Positions 19,668 through 30,179 of a stretch of 64,000 nt of DNA are shown piece after piece (position 1 is the stretch's first letter; the number at the start of each line of letters is the position of its first letter). Below the pieces are notes generated by a model. The model was given only the letters and a program-made list of their open reading frames with translations. It did no database searches and was not told where the DNA came from. The stretch is from CAWDLX01 sp963753485. Its GTDB lineage: Bacteria > Actinomycetota > Actinomycetes > Mycobacteriales > Micromonosporaceae. The stretch covers positions 1-64,000 of the forward strand of contig CAVWCL010000013.1 of NCBI GenBank assembly GCA_963753485.1. The letters run 5' to 3'. A program made the position numbers and the translations under genes.

Positions 19668-20738
19668 ATGACATTGCCACCCGACGAGAATCCGCAGTCG
19701 GAGCCACCCGCGCCGCCGACCGCGCCGATGACGCCGGTGCCGCCGCCCTACCAGTCCACTGACCCCTACCCGGGTGGCACCGGGGCCGCGTACCCGGGCG
19801 GCACGCCCCTGCCACCGCAACCGCAACCACCGCCCGCGCCGGCCGGGGGCTACTCGGTGCCGCCAAGCGGCTACCCGTACCCGGCCATGGCCGCGGGGCC
19901 GGGCGACCCCTTGGTGCTGGCGCCGGGGGCCTCGTTCAGCGCCTGGTTCGGCAAGGTCCAGGAGGTCGGCCGGCGCAGCTGGAAGTCCGCACTGATCATC
20001 ACTGGGTTCGGCATCGCGGTACCCCGTGCGATCGTCTCCCTGGTCCAGACGGTTGCCGGCGCCGGCAACTACTTCAGCGGCACCGCGATGCTGCACGCGG
20101 GCTCGCTGATCGGGGACCTCGGTTCGGTGCTCCTCGGGCTGTTCCTCACCATCATCTTCTCGATCGCCGCGCTCTTCGTCGCCGCCGCGGCCTGGGCCGC
20201 CGGGACCTGGGCGCTGACGGTCGAAGCAACCGGGGCCAAGGCGGACCTGGGCGAGGCGTTCCGGTACGGGATGAAGCGGGCACTCTCCCTCGGCGGCTGG
20301 ACCGTGGTCACCGGCCTCATCGTGCTCGTCGGCTTCTGCGCCTGCATCCTGCCGTCGCTGTACCTGTCGTTCGCGCTCTGCCTCTTCGGCTTCGTGGTCA
20401 TCTACGAACGGGGCCAGAACCCGATCAGCCGCTCGTTCCAGCTCACCCACGCCGACTTCGGACCCACCCTCGGTAAGTACGCGATCACCGTGGCCATCTG
20501 CTTCGTCTACACCATCATCGTCGCGCTGATCTTCGGCGGGATCGCGGCCGCGCTCGTGCTCACCAGCGGCACCGCGGCGAGCAGCTTCGCCGCCGGTGTG
20601 GTCGGCGCCATCGGTGCCCTCTTCGGCGCGCCGGTCTACGCGGTCGCGCTCATCGCGCTGCTGCCGACCTACGCCCAGCTGCGGGCCCGGCAGGCGCCAC
20701 TGAGCACCGCCCAGCTGCGCCAGGAGCTCGGCGGCTAG
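19668..20738 (+). CDS. Multi-pass membrane protein with proline-rich N-terminus
   Basis: A 356-aa protein. The first 80 residues are Pro/Gly/Tyr-rich (PPPYQSTDPYPGG-like repeats), as in many actinobacterial membrane proteins with a cytoplasmic disordered tail. From about residue 110 there are six hydrophobic stretches, including LIVLVGFCACILPSLYLSFA and IIVALIFGGIAAALVL. The segment VIYERGQNPISRSFQLTHADFG matches the core of the glycerophosphoryl-diester-phosphodiesterase-associated/DUF7847-like membrane family; I give the shorter core RGQNPISRSFQLT as the diagnostic part. Function is unknown. ATG 19668 has GCGGAAGAG just upstream. Confidence 0.8.
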   Translation: MTLPPDENPQSEPPAPPTAPMTPVPPPYQSTDPYPGGTGAAYPGGTPLPPQPQPPPAPAGGYSVPPSGYPYPAMAAGPGDPLVLAPGASFSAWFGKVQEVGRRSWKSALIITGFGIAVPRAIVSLVQTVAGAGNYFSGTAMLHAGSLIGDLGSVLLGLFLTIIFSIAALFVAAAAWAAGTWALTVEATGAKADLGEAFRYGMKRALSLGGWTVVTGLIVLVGFCACILPSLYLSFALCLFGFVVIYERGQNPISRSFQLTHADFGPTLGKYAITVAICFVYTIIVALIFGGIAAALVLTSGTAASSFAAGVVGAIGALFGAPVYAVALIALLPTYAQLRARQAPLSTAQLRQELGG

Positions 20739-20760
20739 GCCACGCGTACACCCCGGGTGG

Positions 20761-20821
20761 CTTGCACTCGACGGGTCAGAGTGCTAAACAGGTGTTGGCA
20801 CTCGCATAGGTTGAGTGCCAA
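20761..20821 (+). promoter_or_regulatory. Two CIRCE operators upstream of groL
   Basis: The proximal site is TTGGCACTC-N9-GAGTGCCAA (20795-20821), a perfect inverted repeat close to the CIRCE consensus. A weaker second site, CTTGCACTC-N9-GAGTGCTAA (20761-20787), sits seven bases upstream. HrcA binding here would repress groL outside heat stress. The groL start lies about 190 bases further on, so the mRNA has a long leader. Confidence 0.92.
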
Positions 20822-21012
20822 CCCGCCCGGCGCCCGCCGGTGCGGTGTTGGTCGGGACGGTGGGGCGTCGCTCGCCAGCGATGGTGGTGACGCCGGTCGT
20901 CGCGGGCTATCCGGCCCGACCGGCGGGTACGACGTGGAGCCGCGGTTCGACCGTGGCCAGCCGCGCTCGTGCTCGAAGGTGCGTACATCACTGTCCAGGA
21001 GGACAACGCCGA

Positions 21013-22635
<1,623 letters not shown>

Positions 22636-22655
22636 GTCCAGCCGTCAGCATCATC

Positions 22656-22693
22656 GGCGGAGGGCGGGTCGCGTAGGCGGCCCGCCCTCCGCC
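22656..22693 (+). terminator. Terminator after groL
   Basis: GGCGGAGGGCGGG / CCCGCCCTCCGCC is a perfect 13-bp stem with a 12-base loop, 21 bases after the groL stop. Confidence 0.75.
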
Positions 22694-22755
22694 CGTGTCA
22701 TCCCGGGGCCCGCCTGCGGCGACAGCGCTGGCGCCGGCCACGCCATCCGATCACG

Positions 22756-23937
22756 ATGGGCTCCATGAGCGCTGACCGTATCCTCGCCCTGCTCGCCCGG
22801 GCGCCCGTCATGGACGGGCACAACGACCTCGCCTGGGCCCTGCGAAACCATCCCGACGGCGACGGCCTGGAGATCACCGAAGACCTGGCACCGGCCGGCC
22901 TGCACACCGACCTGCCCCGGATGCGCGCCGGCGGCCTCGGCGCCCAGTACTGGTCGGTCTACGTGCCCGGGACACTCACCGGCGGCGCCGCGGTGACCGC
23001 CACCCTGGAGCAGATCGACCGGGTCCGGCGGCTCGTCGAGCGGCACCCCGAGCACCTCGTGCTGGCCACCACCGCCGACGAGGTGGTGGCCGCCCAGGCC
23101 GGCGGGCGGGTGGCCTCGCTCATCGGGATGGAGGGCGGGCACAGCATCGACTGTTCGCTCGGCGCGCTGCGGATGATGTACGACCTGGGCGCCCGGTACC
23201 TGACGCTCACCCACAACCAGAACACGCCCTGGGCCGACAGCGCCACCGACGAGCCGCATGTCGGCGGCCTCTCGGCGTTCGGCCGGGAGGTGGTCCGTGA
23301 GTGCAACCGGCTCGGCGTCCTCGCCGACCTGTCCCACGTCGCACCGACCACGATGCACGCCGCTCTCGACGTATCCACGGCACCGGCGTTCTTTTCGCAT
23401 TCGTCGGCCCGGGCGCTCTGCGACCATCCTCGCAACGCGCCCGACGACGTCCTGGTCCGGGTGCGCGACAGCGGCGGCGTGGTAATGGTCACGTTCGTGC
23501 CGGCGTTCCTCACCGAGCCGGCGCGGGCCTGGCATGGCGAGCTGAGGGCCGCGAGAGCGGCCTCCACCGACGATGAAGACAGCCTGGACGCGATCCAGGC
23601 CGAGCGCGCCTGGATCGCGGCGCATCCGTCGCCACCGACCGGGGTCGGCGATGTCGCCGATCACGTGGAGCACATCCGCGACGTGGCCGGGCTCGCCCAC
23701 GTGGGGCTCGGCGGCGACTTCGACGGCGTAAGCGTGCTGCCAACCGGACTCTCCGGTGTGGACGGCTATCCGGCGCTGCTCGGCGAACTCGCCCAGCGGG
23801 GTTGGTCCGACCCCGAGCTCGCCGGGCTGACCTGGCACAACGCCCTGCGGGTGCTGCGGGACACCGAGTCCGCGGCCCGCTCGGCCCGGCGGGAACGCGG
23901 TCCCTCGACCGCGCTGGTCGGCCAGCTGGACGGCTGA
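22756..23937 (+). CDS. Membrane-dipeptidase family (M19) peptidase
   Basis: A 393-aa metallopeptidase of the renal dipeptidase family, which cleaves dipeptides and sometimes D-amino-acid-containing ones. The binuclear zinc ligands are visible: DGHNDLAWAL near residue 19 (His, Asp), GMEGGHSID (Glu), DLSHVAPTTM (His) and FSHSSARALCDHPRN (His). Late motif HVGLGGDFDGV is also conserved. There is no signal peptide, so it should be cytoplasmic. The start may be ATG 22756 or ATG 22765. It stands alone after the groL terminator. Confidence 0.9.
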   Translation: MGSMSADRILALLARAPVMDGHNDLAWALRNHPDGDGLEITEDLAPAGLHTDLPRMRAGGLGAQYWSVYVPGTLTGGAAVTATLEQIDRVRRLVERHPEHLVLATTADEVVAAQAGGRVASLIGMEGGHSIDCSLGALRMMYDLGARYLTLTHNQNTPWADSATDEPHVGGLSAFGREVVRECNRLGVLADLSHVAPTTMHAALDVSTAPAFFSHSSARALCDHPRNAPDDVLVRVRDSGGVVMVTFVPAFLTEPARAWHGELRAARAASTDDEDSLDAIQAERAWIAAHPSPPTGVGDVADHVEHIRDVAGLAHVGLGGDFDGVSVLPTGLSGVDGYPALLGELAQRGWSDPELAGLTWHNALRVLRDTESAARSARRERGPSTALVGQLDG

Positions 23938-24087
23938 GCCGTACCATCCCGACACACGCGTGTCGTTTCGACAGAGAACAACGTTAGGGACACCAAAGGG
24001 GGCTTGCCCCGATGCCCCGACAGATGCCCCGCTGCCACCGTTGGCGATCACAGGCCCACCAGATGGGCCGTGATCGAGGAGTTCATG

Positions 24088-24660
24088 ATGGGCGGCTGGG
24101 CAACCGTGTGGGACCGGCTGGCGACCGGGGCGCGCACGTGGGTGAGCCGGTACCTGCCGGCCAGGGCGCGGCACTGGTTTGCCCGCTACGCCCCGGCCGA
24201 GGTGGCCGCGGTGGTCGGCGCGTTGATCGGCGCCGGGCTCGCCTACCCGCTCGCCGCCCCGGCGTTGACCGCGTACGCCGGCGCGATCGGTGAGGCACTC
24301 TGCTTCTACGGGTTCGTCGTCGGGCGTGACGCGTACCGGTGGCGGGCATCCGGCCGACCCGGCCGACCGCTCGCGGTGATCGTCAGCGACCTGGCCGTCG
24401 AGTTCGGACCGGCCGAGGTCGTTGACACCGCCCTCGCGCGGCCACTGTTCATGTACCTCGGTCCGCTCCTGGTCGGCGACGTGGTCACCGGCATCGTCCT
24501 TGGCAAGGTCGCCGCCGATGTCGTCTTCTACGCGTTCGCGATCGCCGGCTACGAGCTGCGCGGCGTGCTCGCCGCGCGCCCGACCGCCGACGACCAGACC
24601 GACCCTACGGACGGGTCATCCGCAGGACATCCAGCGCCTCGTCCAGTTGCGCCTCGGTGA
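24088..24660 (+). CDS. Small membrane protein of unknown function
   Basis: A 190-aa protein with about four hydrophobic spans: AEVAAVVGALIGAGLAYPLA, IGEALCFYGFVVG, LFMYLGPLLVGDVVTGIVLG and VVFYAFAIAGYELRG. I start it at the second of two tandem ATGs because GAGGAG lies six bases before it. The C-terminal tail is hydrophilic and its last 56 bases overlap the 3' end of fumC on the other strand. I recognise no family. Confidence 0.65.
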   Translation: MGGWATVWDRLATGARTWVSRYLPARARHWFARYAPAEVAAVVGALIGAGLAYPLAAPALTAYAGAIGEALCFYGFVVGRDAYRWRASGRPGRPLAVIVSDLAVEFGPAEVVDTALARPLFMYLGPLLVGDVVTGIVLGKVAADVVFYAFAIAGYELRGVLAARPTADDQTDPTDGSSAGHPAPRPVAPR

Positions 24661-25993
24661 TCCGGCCGGCCGCGACGTGGCCGCGCTCGAGCACCACCGC
24701 GCGGATCGTCTTGCCCTCGGCGAGCGCCTGCTTGGCCACCACGGCCGCCTCGTCGTAGCCGAGGAAGCGGTTCAGCGGTGTCACGATCGACGGGGAGCTC
24801 TCCGCGTACGCCCGAGCCACCTCGACATTCGCGGCCAGGCCGGCCACACACCGATCGGCGAAGAGCCGGCTCACCGCGGCCAGCAGCCGGATCGACTCGA
24901 GCAGGTTGCGGGCCATGACCGGCAGCATCACATTGAGCTCGAAGTCGCCCTGGGTGCCGGCGAAGGCGACCGCGGCGTCATTGCCGATGACCTGGGCCGC
25001 GACCTGGCGGACCGCCTCGCACACCACCGGGTTCACCTTGCCCGGCATGATGCTCGAGCCGGGCTGCAGATCAGGGATGCGCAGCTCGCCCAGGCCGGCC
25101 CGGGGTCCTGAGCCCATCCACCGGATGTCGTTGGCCATCTTGTACAGTCCGGCGGCGATCGTGCGCAGCTGGCCACTCGTCTCCACCAGCGCGTCGCGGG
25201 CGCCCTGGGCCTCGAAATGGTCGCGCGCCTCGGTCAACGGGAGTCCGGTTTCGGCGCGCAGCAGCTCGATGACCTGAGCCGCGAAGCCGGGCGGTGCGTT
25301 GATCCCGGTGCCGACCGCCGTGCCACCCAGTGGTAGTTCGGCCAGGCGTGGTAGGGATGCTTCCAACCGCTCCCGGCCGTAGCGCACCTGGCTGGCGTAC
25401 CCATGGAACTCCTGGCCGAGCGTGATCGGGGTGGCGTCCATGAGATGGGTTCGGCCCGCCTTCACGATCCCTTGAAACTCGGTCGCCTTCGCGGTCAGGG
25501 CCGCCGCGAGCCGGTCCAGGGCCGGCAACAGATCACTGTGGACGGTTGCGGTGGCGGCGAGGTGGATCGACGACGGGAACACGTCGTTGGACGACTGAGA
25601 GGCGTTCACGTCGTCGTTGGGATGCACCGCTCGACCGTCCAGCCGCCGCGCGGCCAGCGTCGCGATGACCTCGTTGGCGTTCATGTTCGACGACGTGCCG
25701 GATCCCGTCTGGAACGTGTCGATCGGGAATTCGCGGTCATGCTCGCCGGCGGCCACCTCGTGCGCCGCGGCGGCGATGGCCGCCGCCAGCTCAGGCTCGA
25801 GGATGCCGAGCGCTGCGTTGACCGTGGCCGCGGCGGCCTTGATCCGGGCCAGGGCGTGGATGTTCGCCGGCTCGAGACCCCGACCGGAGACCGGGAAGTT
25901 CTCCACCGCGCGCTGGGTCTGGGCCCGCCAGAGCGCGCTGGCCGGCACCCGGACCTCGCCCATGGTGTCCCGCTCGATGCGATAGTCGCTCAC
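24605..25993 (-). CDS. fumC: Class II fumarate hydratase
   Basis: A 462-aa enzyme interconverting fumarate and malate in the citric-acid cycle. The superfamily signature GSSIMPGKVNPV lies near residue 316, with FQTGSGTSSNMNANEV near 98 and the catalytic His region GRTHLMDATPITLGQE near 182. The length is exactly typical. The start GTG 25993 has AGGA seven bases upstream; an earlier in-frame ATG adds eight residues. It also takes up fumarate released by homogentisate breakdown, whose genes follow downstream in this window, though proximity may be chance. Confidence 0.93.
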   Translation of the reverse strand: MSDYRIERDTMGEVRVPASALWRAQTQRAVENFPVSGRGLEPANIHALARIKAAAATVNAALGILEPELAAAIAAAAHEVAAGEHDREFPIDTFQTGSGTSSNMNANEVIATLAARRLDGRAVHPNDDVNASQSSNDVFPSSIHLAATATVHSDLLPALDRLAAALTAKATEFQGIVKAGRTHLMDATPITLGQEFHGYASQVRYGRERLEASLPRLAELPLGGTAVGTGINAPPGFAAQVIELLRAETGLPLTEARDHFEAQGARDALVETSGQLRTIAAGLYKMANDIRWMGSGPRAGLGELRIPDLQPGSSIMPGKVNPVVCEAVRQVAAQVIGNDAAVAFAGTQGDFELNVMLPVMARNLLESIRLLAAVSRLFADRCVAGLAANVEVARAYAESSPSIVTPLNRFLGYDEAAVVAKQALAEGKTIRAVVLERGHVAAGRITEAQLDEALDVLRMTRP

Positions 25994-26050
25994 GGCTCCA
26001 TCCTGCCACCGCGCCACTGAGCCGGTCGCGGCCCCGTACGTCGCGGATGG

Positions 26051-27400
26051 TCAGTCCCGGACCGGGATGACGCCGAAGCGACGCCCGCTGGCGAGTACCA
26101 GCCCGCTGGGCCCGTAGCCGACCACCACCGAGGTGGTTTTCACCACCTCGGGTGAGCCGGTGAGCAGATGGTTCACGATCACCAGCCGACTCGCATCGCC
26201 GTCGCGGATGACGACCTGGTGGCGGGTGATCGCGGCCTGTGGCTCCAGGCTCATGGTGCCCGACCAGACCACCGGCGCGTCCGGGCCCAACAGGTCGATG
26301 ATCTTCACGGTACGCCGGTCCGCGCCGAGGATCGCGGCCAGCTCGCCGTCGGTGGCGAGCACCTTCTCGCTCGGCACCCCGGTCCAGGCCACGGTGCCGT
26401 CCGCGGCGTCGATGAGCACGGGATCGTTGTCGGTGCGCAGCCCCACCAGGTACCCGCCGGCCCCGAGCGGGTCGTCGCGCTGCTCGCAGCCAGCGCCGCT
26501 GGCCGAGCCGAGGTCGTACCCGAGCGCGCTCCAGGCCGGGGCGTTGCTGCGGTAGTCCACCGCCTGCAGCGAGAAGTGGCAGCTGGCCCCGCCCCGTTCG
26601 ACCCGGGAGTAGAGGATCCGGTCGCCGGAGAGGAACACCCGGGTCTGCGGGTCGGGCGCGCTCACCTCCCGCACGCGGATACCGGCGCGGGTATCCACGA
26701 TCTGGATCCGACCGTCCACATTGAGTCCGATGACCCCGGGCAGCAACCCGGGTGTGCCGGCGGCCGCCTTGTCGAACCAATGGGCCGGGCTGCGGGTGCC
26801 GAGCAGCGCCGGGTCGGCGCCCCGGATCGCGTGCGCCTCGCCGGGAACCGCGACCGACCACAGTGGCGTACCGCGGTCGCGGTGGGCGTAGGCGCGCAGC
26901 TGGCAGTCTCCGGTGCCCGGGCAGGTCAGGTCGAGGATCCGGTCGGCGAACGCCCACACCGCGCCGGCGTCGCGTTCCCCCCAGAGCACGGCTCCGGTGT
27001 TGGCGTCGATGACCGAGTACCCCCGGTCGGATGAGCCGGTCTGGTCCGGATGTTCGGCCTGCTGGCGAATCACGACGACGTCGCCGGCGGGCAGCGCCCA
27101 GTATGCGTCGTAGTGCCACAGCGGCCGGCCGCTCGCGGCGTCATAGGCGTCCACGAGACCCCGCGTCGCCGCAACGACCTGGCCGGTCGACATCACGGCC
27201 GCGATGTCGGGCACTCCGCCCAGCCGCGCGCTCCACGGCGGTGACGGCTCCGAGATGGCGTTGAGGCGATCCCACCACGCGACCAGTTGCGGAATCGGGT
27301 TCCACACGTTAGTCGTAGCGAGCACCGTCGCGGCCAACAGGAAGGTCATGATCACAAGAAGCACGCGGCAGTAACGGCAATTGCTCAAGCGCCCTGCCAC
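26051..27400 (-). CDS. Membrane-anchored PQQ-like beta-propeller protein
   Basis: A 449-aa protein with an N-terminal membrane anchor (VLLVIMTFLLAATVLA, residues 12-28) and an extracytoplasmic eight-bladed propeller of PQQ/BamB-like repeats. Blade signatures recur: GLVDAYDAASGRPLWHYD, SVIDANTGAVLWGERD and VLIDAADGTVAWTG. No catalytic residues can be assigned. The start is GTG 27400, six bases after TAGCGT, so it is probably leaderless. A related propeller gene lies at 31285-32643, flanking the tyrosine genes on the other side. Confidence 0.82.
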   Translation of the reverse strand: MAGRLSNCRYCRVLLVIMTFLLAATVLATTNVWNPIPQLVAWWDRLNAISEPSPPWSARLGGVPDIAAVMSTGQVVAATRGLVDAYDAASGRPLWHYDAYWALPAGDVVVIRQQAEHPDQTGSSDRGYSVIDANTGAVLWGERDAGAVWAFADRILDLTCPGTGDCQLRAYAHRDRGTPLWSVAVPGEAHAIRGADPALLGTRSPAHWFDKAAAGTPGLLPGVIGLNVDGRIQIVDTRAGIRVREVSAPDPQTRVFLSGDRILYSRVERGGASCHFSLQAVDYRSNAPAWSALGYDLGSASGAGCEQRDDPLGAGGYLVGLRTDNDPVLIDAADGTVAWTGVPSEKVLATDGELAAILGADRRTVKIIDLLGPDAPVVWSGTMSLEPQAAITRHQVVIRDGDASRLVIVNHLLTGSPEVVKTTSVVVGYGPSGLVLASGRRFGVIPVRD

Positions 27401-27491
27401 CGGTCAACGCTATCGCCGGGGCCGGGGTGTGGATGCACGTCGGTTCTGCCCGTGTCGATGGGTTAAGACCTGGTTGTGGGGCGGTTGCGTG

Positions 27492-27983
27492 CTATGTGGG
27501 GCTGGCCGCCGAGCGGACCAGCGGCAACGTGCGATACGGAATCTGCTCGGCCAGCGCGATGATCGTCGAGGCCCGCACGATCCCGTCATAGGCCACCACG
27601 GTGTCGATGACCCGTTGCAGGTCGGCGTTGGACCGGGCCACGATGCGGCAGAGCAGGTCGCTGGAGCCGGTGATGGTGTGCGCCTCCAGTACCTCCGCAA
27701 TGTCGGCCAGGTGGGCGGCCGCGGCATCGTGACCGGAGCGCTGGCGGATCTCCAGCGTCACGAACGCGGTGACCTCGAACCCGAGGGCCGCCGGCGCCAC
27801 CTGGGGTCCGTAGCCGTTGATCACGCCACGGCCGGCCAACTTGTCCAGCCGGGCCTGCACCGTGCCACGGGCCACCCCGAGCCGGCGGGCACACTCCAGC
27901 ACGCCGATGCGCGGCTCGCCGGCGAGCAGTGCGATCAGTCGGGCGTCGAGGTCGTCGATCGGAGACCGGGGCGGCTGCGGCAT
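27492..27983 (-). CDS. Lrp/AsnC-family transcriptional regulator
   Basis: A 163-aa regulator with an N-terminal winged helix (DDLDARLIALLAGEPRIGVLE..RRLGVARGTVQARLDKL) and the C-terminal RAM ligand-binding domain (ITGSSDLLCRIVARSNADLQRVID). It is divergent from hpd, 137 bases apart, so it probably senses an aromatic amino acid and controls tyrosine catabolism. I choose ATG 27983, where TATAGT ends seven bases upstream and no Shine-Dalgarno is present; this looks leaderless. An earlier in-frame ATG at 28025 would place that box inside the gene. Confidence 0.9.
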   Translation of the reverse strand: MPQPPRSPIDDLDARLIALLAGEPRIGVLECARRLGVARGTVQARLDKLAGRGVINGYGPQVAPAALGFEVTAFVTLEIRQRSGHDAAAAHLADIAEVLEAHTITGSSDLLCRIVARSNADLQRVIDTVVAYDGIVRASTIIALAEQIPYRTLPLVRSAASPT

Positions 27984-28120
27984 GGACAAGACTATACAGG
28001 TTGGCCAGAACATCTCGGACATCACCCGACGGACTGCGCATGCTGTCCAACCAAATCACGCATAGTTGCCTACCACGCGCCGTTGGCGGATGATCCGATC
28101 AAGGGCCGAAGGAGGATCAG

Positions 28121-29311
28121 ATGACCCGGATGATCGAGGACGGTGCGAACGTCGATGCGCTGGTCGGCGCCGTGGACCACGACTCCTCTCGCGATCCGTT
28201 CCCGGTCAAGGGCATCGACCACATCCGGTTCGTCGTCGGCAACGCCCGACAAGCCGCCCACTACTACTCGACCGCGTTCGGCATGACCTGCGTGGCCTAC
28301 CGCGGCCCCGAAACCGGGTCGACCGAGGACGCGGAGTATCTGCTGACCTCCGGTAGCGCCCGCTTCTGCCTCACCGGAGCGGTACGCGCCGAGACCGCGA
28401 CCGCCCGGCGGCACGCCGCGCACGGCGACGGGGTCGCCGACATCGCGCTCGAGGTGCCCGATGTCGATGCCGGTTACGCGCACGCGCTCGCCAACGGCGC
28501 GACCGGTCTCGTCGAGCCTCAGAACCACACCGACGAGCACGGAACAGTCCGACTGGCCGGTATCGCCGCCTACGGCGACACCCGGCACACCTTGGTCGAC
28601 CGCTCCGGTTACCGCGGCCCGTTCCTGCCCGGCTTCGTGGCCCGCAGGCCGGTCGTGGACCGCCGGGCCGAGATCGCCGCCGGCCGGCAGCCCAAGCGCT
28701 TCTTTCAGGCGGTCGACCACGTGGTCGGCAACGTCGAGCTCGGTCGAATGGACGAATGGGTCGCGTTCTACCAGCGCGTCATGGGCTTCACCAACATGGC
28801 CGAGTTCATCGGCGACGACATCGCGACCGAGTACTCGGCGCTGATGAGCAAGGTGGTCGCGAGTGGCACCCGCAAGGTGAAGTTCCCGCTCAACGAGCCG
28901 GCGGTCGGGAAGAAGAAGTCCCAGATCGACGAGTTCCTCGAGTTCTACGGCGGTCCCGGCGCCCAGCACATCGCGCTGGCCACCAACGACATCCTGGCCA
29001 CGGTCGACGCCATGCGCGCTGCCGGAGTGGAGTTCCTTGACACCCCGGACTCCTACTACCTGGATCCACAACTGCGCGCGCGCATCGGTGAGGTCCGGGC
29101 ACCGATCGAGGAGCTGCAGCGGCGGCGGATACTGGTGGACCGGGACGAGGACGGCTACCTGCTGCAGATCTTCACGAAGCCGGTGCAGGACCGGCCGACG
29201 TTCTTCTTCGAGCTCATCGAACGGCACGGTTCGCTCGGCTTCGGCAAGGGCAACTTCAAGGCGCTCTTCGAGGCGATCGAACGCGAACAGCAACGGCGGG
29301 GCAATCTCTGA
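28121..29311 (+). CDS. hpd: 4-hydroxyphenylpyruvate dioxygenase
   Basis: A 396-aa Fe(II) enzyme that converts 4-hydroxyphenylpyruvate to homogentisate. It has two VOC domains; the three iron ligands are seen in the second: His in VDHVVGNVE near residue 202, His in GAQHIALATND near 285 and Glu in FFFELIER near 365. Conserved SQIDEFLEFYGGPGAQHIA is recognisable. The start is supported by AAGGAGG six bases upstream. The upstream divergent Lrp regulator and the downstream aminotransferase fit tyrosine catabolism; CATAGT at about 28061 may be its -10 box. Confidence 0.95.
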   Translation: MTRMIEDGANVDALVGAVDHDSSRDPFPVKGIDHIRFVVGNARQAAHYYSTAFGMTCVAYRGPETGSTEDAEYLLTSGSARFCLTGAVRAETATARRHAAHGDGVADIALEVPDVDAGYAHALANGATGLVEPQNHTDEHGTVRLAGIAAYGDTRHTLVDRSGYRGPFLPGFVARRPVVDRRAEIAAGRQPKRFFQAVDHVVGNVELGRMDEWVAFYQRVMGFTNMAEFIGDDIATEYSALMSKVVASGTRKVKFPLNEPAVGKKKSQIDEFLEFYGGPGAQHIALATNDILATVDAMRAAGVEFLDTPDSYYLDPQLRARIGEVRAPIEELQRRRILVDRDEDGYLLQIFTKPVQDRPTFFFELIERHGSLGFGKGNFKALFEAIEREQQRRGNL

Positions 29312-29358
29312 GCCGGCTGCCCAGGCCGCTGCCCCCCACCGTCATTAAGCTGGCGCTC

Positions 29359-30168
29359 GTGACCGATATCCCGCCGGGCTGGTACCGCGACCCGGCCGAA
29401 CCCACGACCCAGCGCTACTGGGATGGGCAAGGCTGGCTCGGGACCCCGGTGCCGGCCGACGCCGAACCGCCGGCCCGGCCGCCGGCCGCGGTCGCGGAAC
29501 GGGCCCGCGTCGCCAGTGCCGCTCGCCCGGACCCGGGTCCAGGCACACCGGCGCGCGCGGCGCCGGCCGGGCGTCGGCCCGGTCTGTCCCTGCCGGAGTT
29601 GCTCAGTCTCCCCCGGCAACCGCCACCCGGCTTCGTGCTCGCCAGCCCCGGTGCCCGGCTCGCCGCCCGATTGGTCGATCTGGTGGCCGTCCTGATCCTC
29701 GGCGCGATCGCCAACGCCTGGTTCGCCATCCACTGGTGGCAGTCGTTCTATCCGTACCTGATGCAGGTCTACCGCCTGGATCCAGCCGCGACCAACAACC
29801 AGGACCTCCCGCAACCACCCGAGGACGCCACCACGCTGCTGCTGATGATCCTGGTCGTGACGACCGCCGTCTGGTTCGCCTACGAGGTCCCGGACAATGC
29901 CAACAGCGGGCAGACCCTCGGCAAGCGGCTGCTCGGCATCAAGGTGATGCGGTTGGAGAGCACGCAACGGCTGGGCTTCGGGCGTGCCTGGCGGCGCTGG
30001 AGCCGGCTCGGCCTGCCGACGCTGGTCTGGAGCTGCTGCGGCATCGGCTTCGTCCTGCAGTTCGTTGACTGCCTCTTCGTCGCGGTCGATCGGCCGCTGC
30101 ACCAGGCCCTGCACGACAAGGCCGCCGCGACCGTCGTCGTGCGGGTCGCGCGTAACCGCCCGTCCTGA
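29359..30168 (+). CDS. RDD-family membrane protein with N-terminal DUF2510
   Basis: A 269-aa protein. Residues 1-30 are a DUF2510-like unit (PPGWYRDPAEPTTQRYWDGQGW), followed by a Pro/Ala-rich linker and an RDD domain from about residue 95: ASPGARLAARLVDLVAVLILG, then YEVPDNANSGQTLGKRLLGIKV. Three to four membrane spans are likely. The start GTG 29359 lies seven bases after TAAGCT. It is sandwiched between hpd and the aminotransferase, ending 11 bases before the latter, so it is part of the same unit; RDD proteins have been linked to ion or small-solute transport, unproven here. Confidence 0.85.
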   Translation: MTDIPPGWYRDPAEPTTQRYWDGQGWLGTPVPADAEPPARPPAAVAERARVASAARPDPGPGTPARAAPAGRRPGLSLPELLSLPRQPPPGFVLASPGARLAARLVDLVAVLILGAIANAWFAIHWWQSFYPYLMQVYRLDPAATNNQDLPQPPEDATTLLLMILVVTTAVWFAYEVPDNANSGQTLGKRLLGIKVMRLESTQRLGFGRAWRRWSRLGLPTLVWSCCGIGFVLQFVDCLFVAVDRPLHQALHDKAAATVVVRVARNRPS

Positions 30169-30179
30169 TAGGAGCGACG

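Noticed and set aside
24605..25993. Aspartate ammonia-lyase instead of fumarase
   Set aside because: Length, the GSSIMPGKVNPV context and the THLMDATPITLGQE segment fit FumC better.
28121..29311. Hydroxymandelate synthase (HmaS) instead of Hpd
   Set aside because: HmaS is usually found in glycopeptide clusters; the neighbours here are tyrosine catabolic genes, and the C-terminal FFFELIER region fits Hpd.
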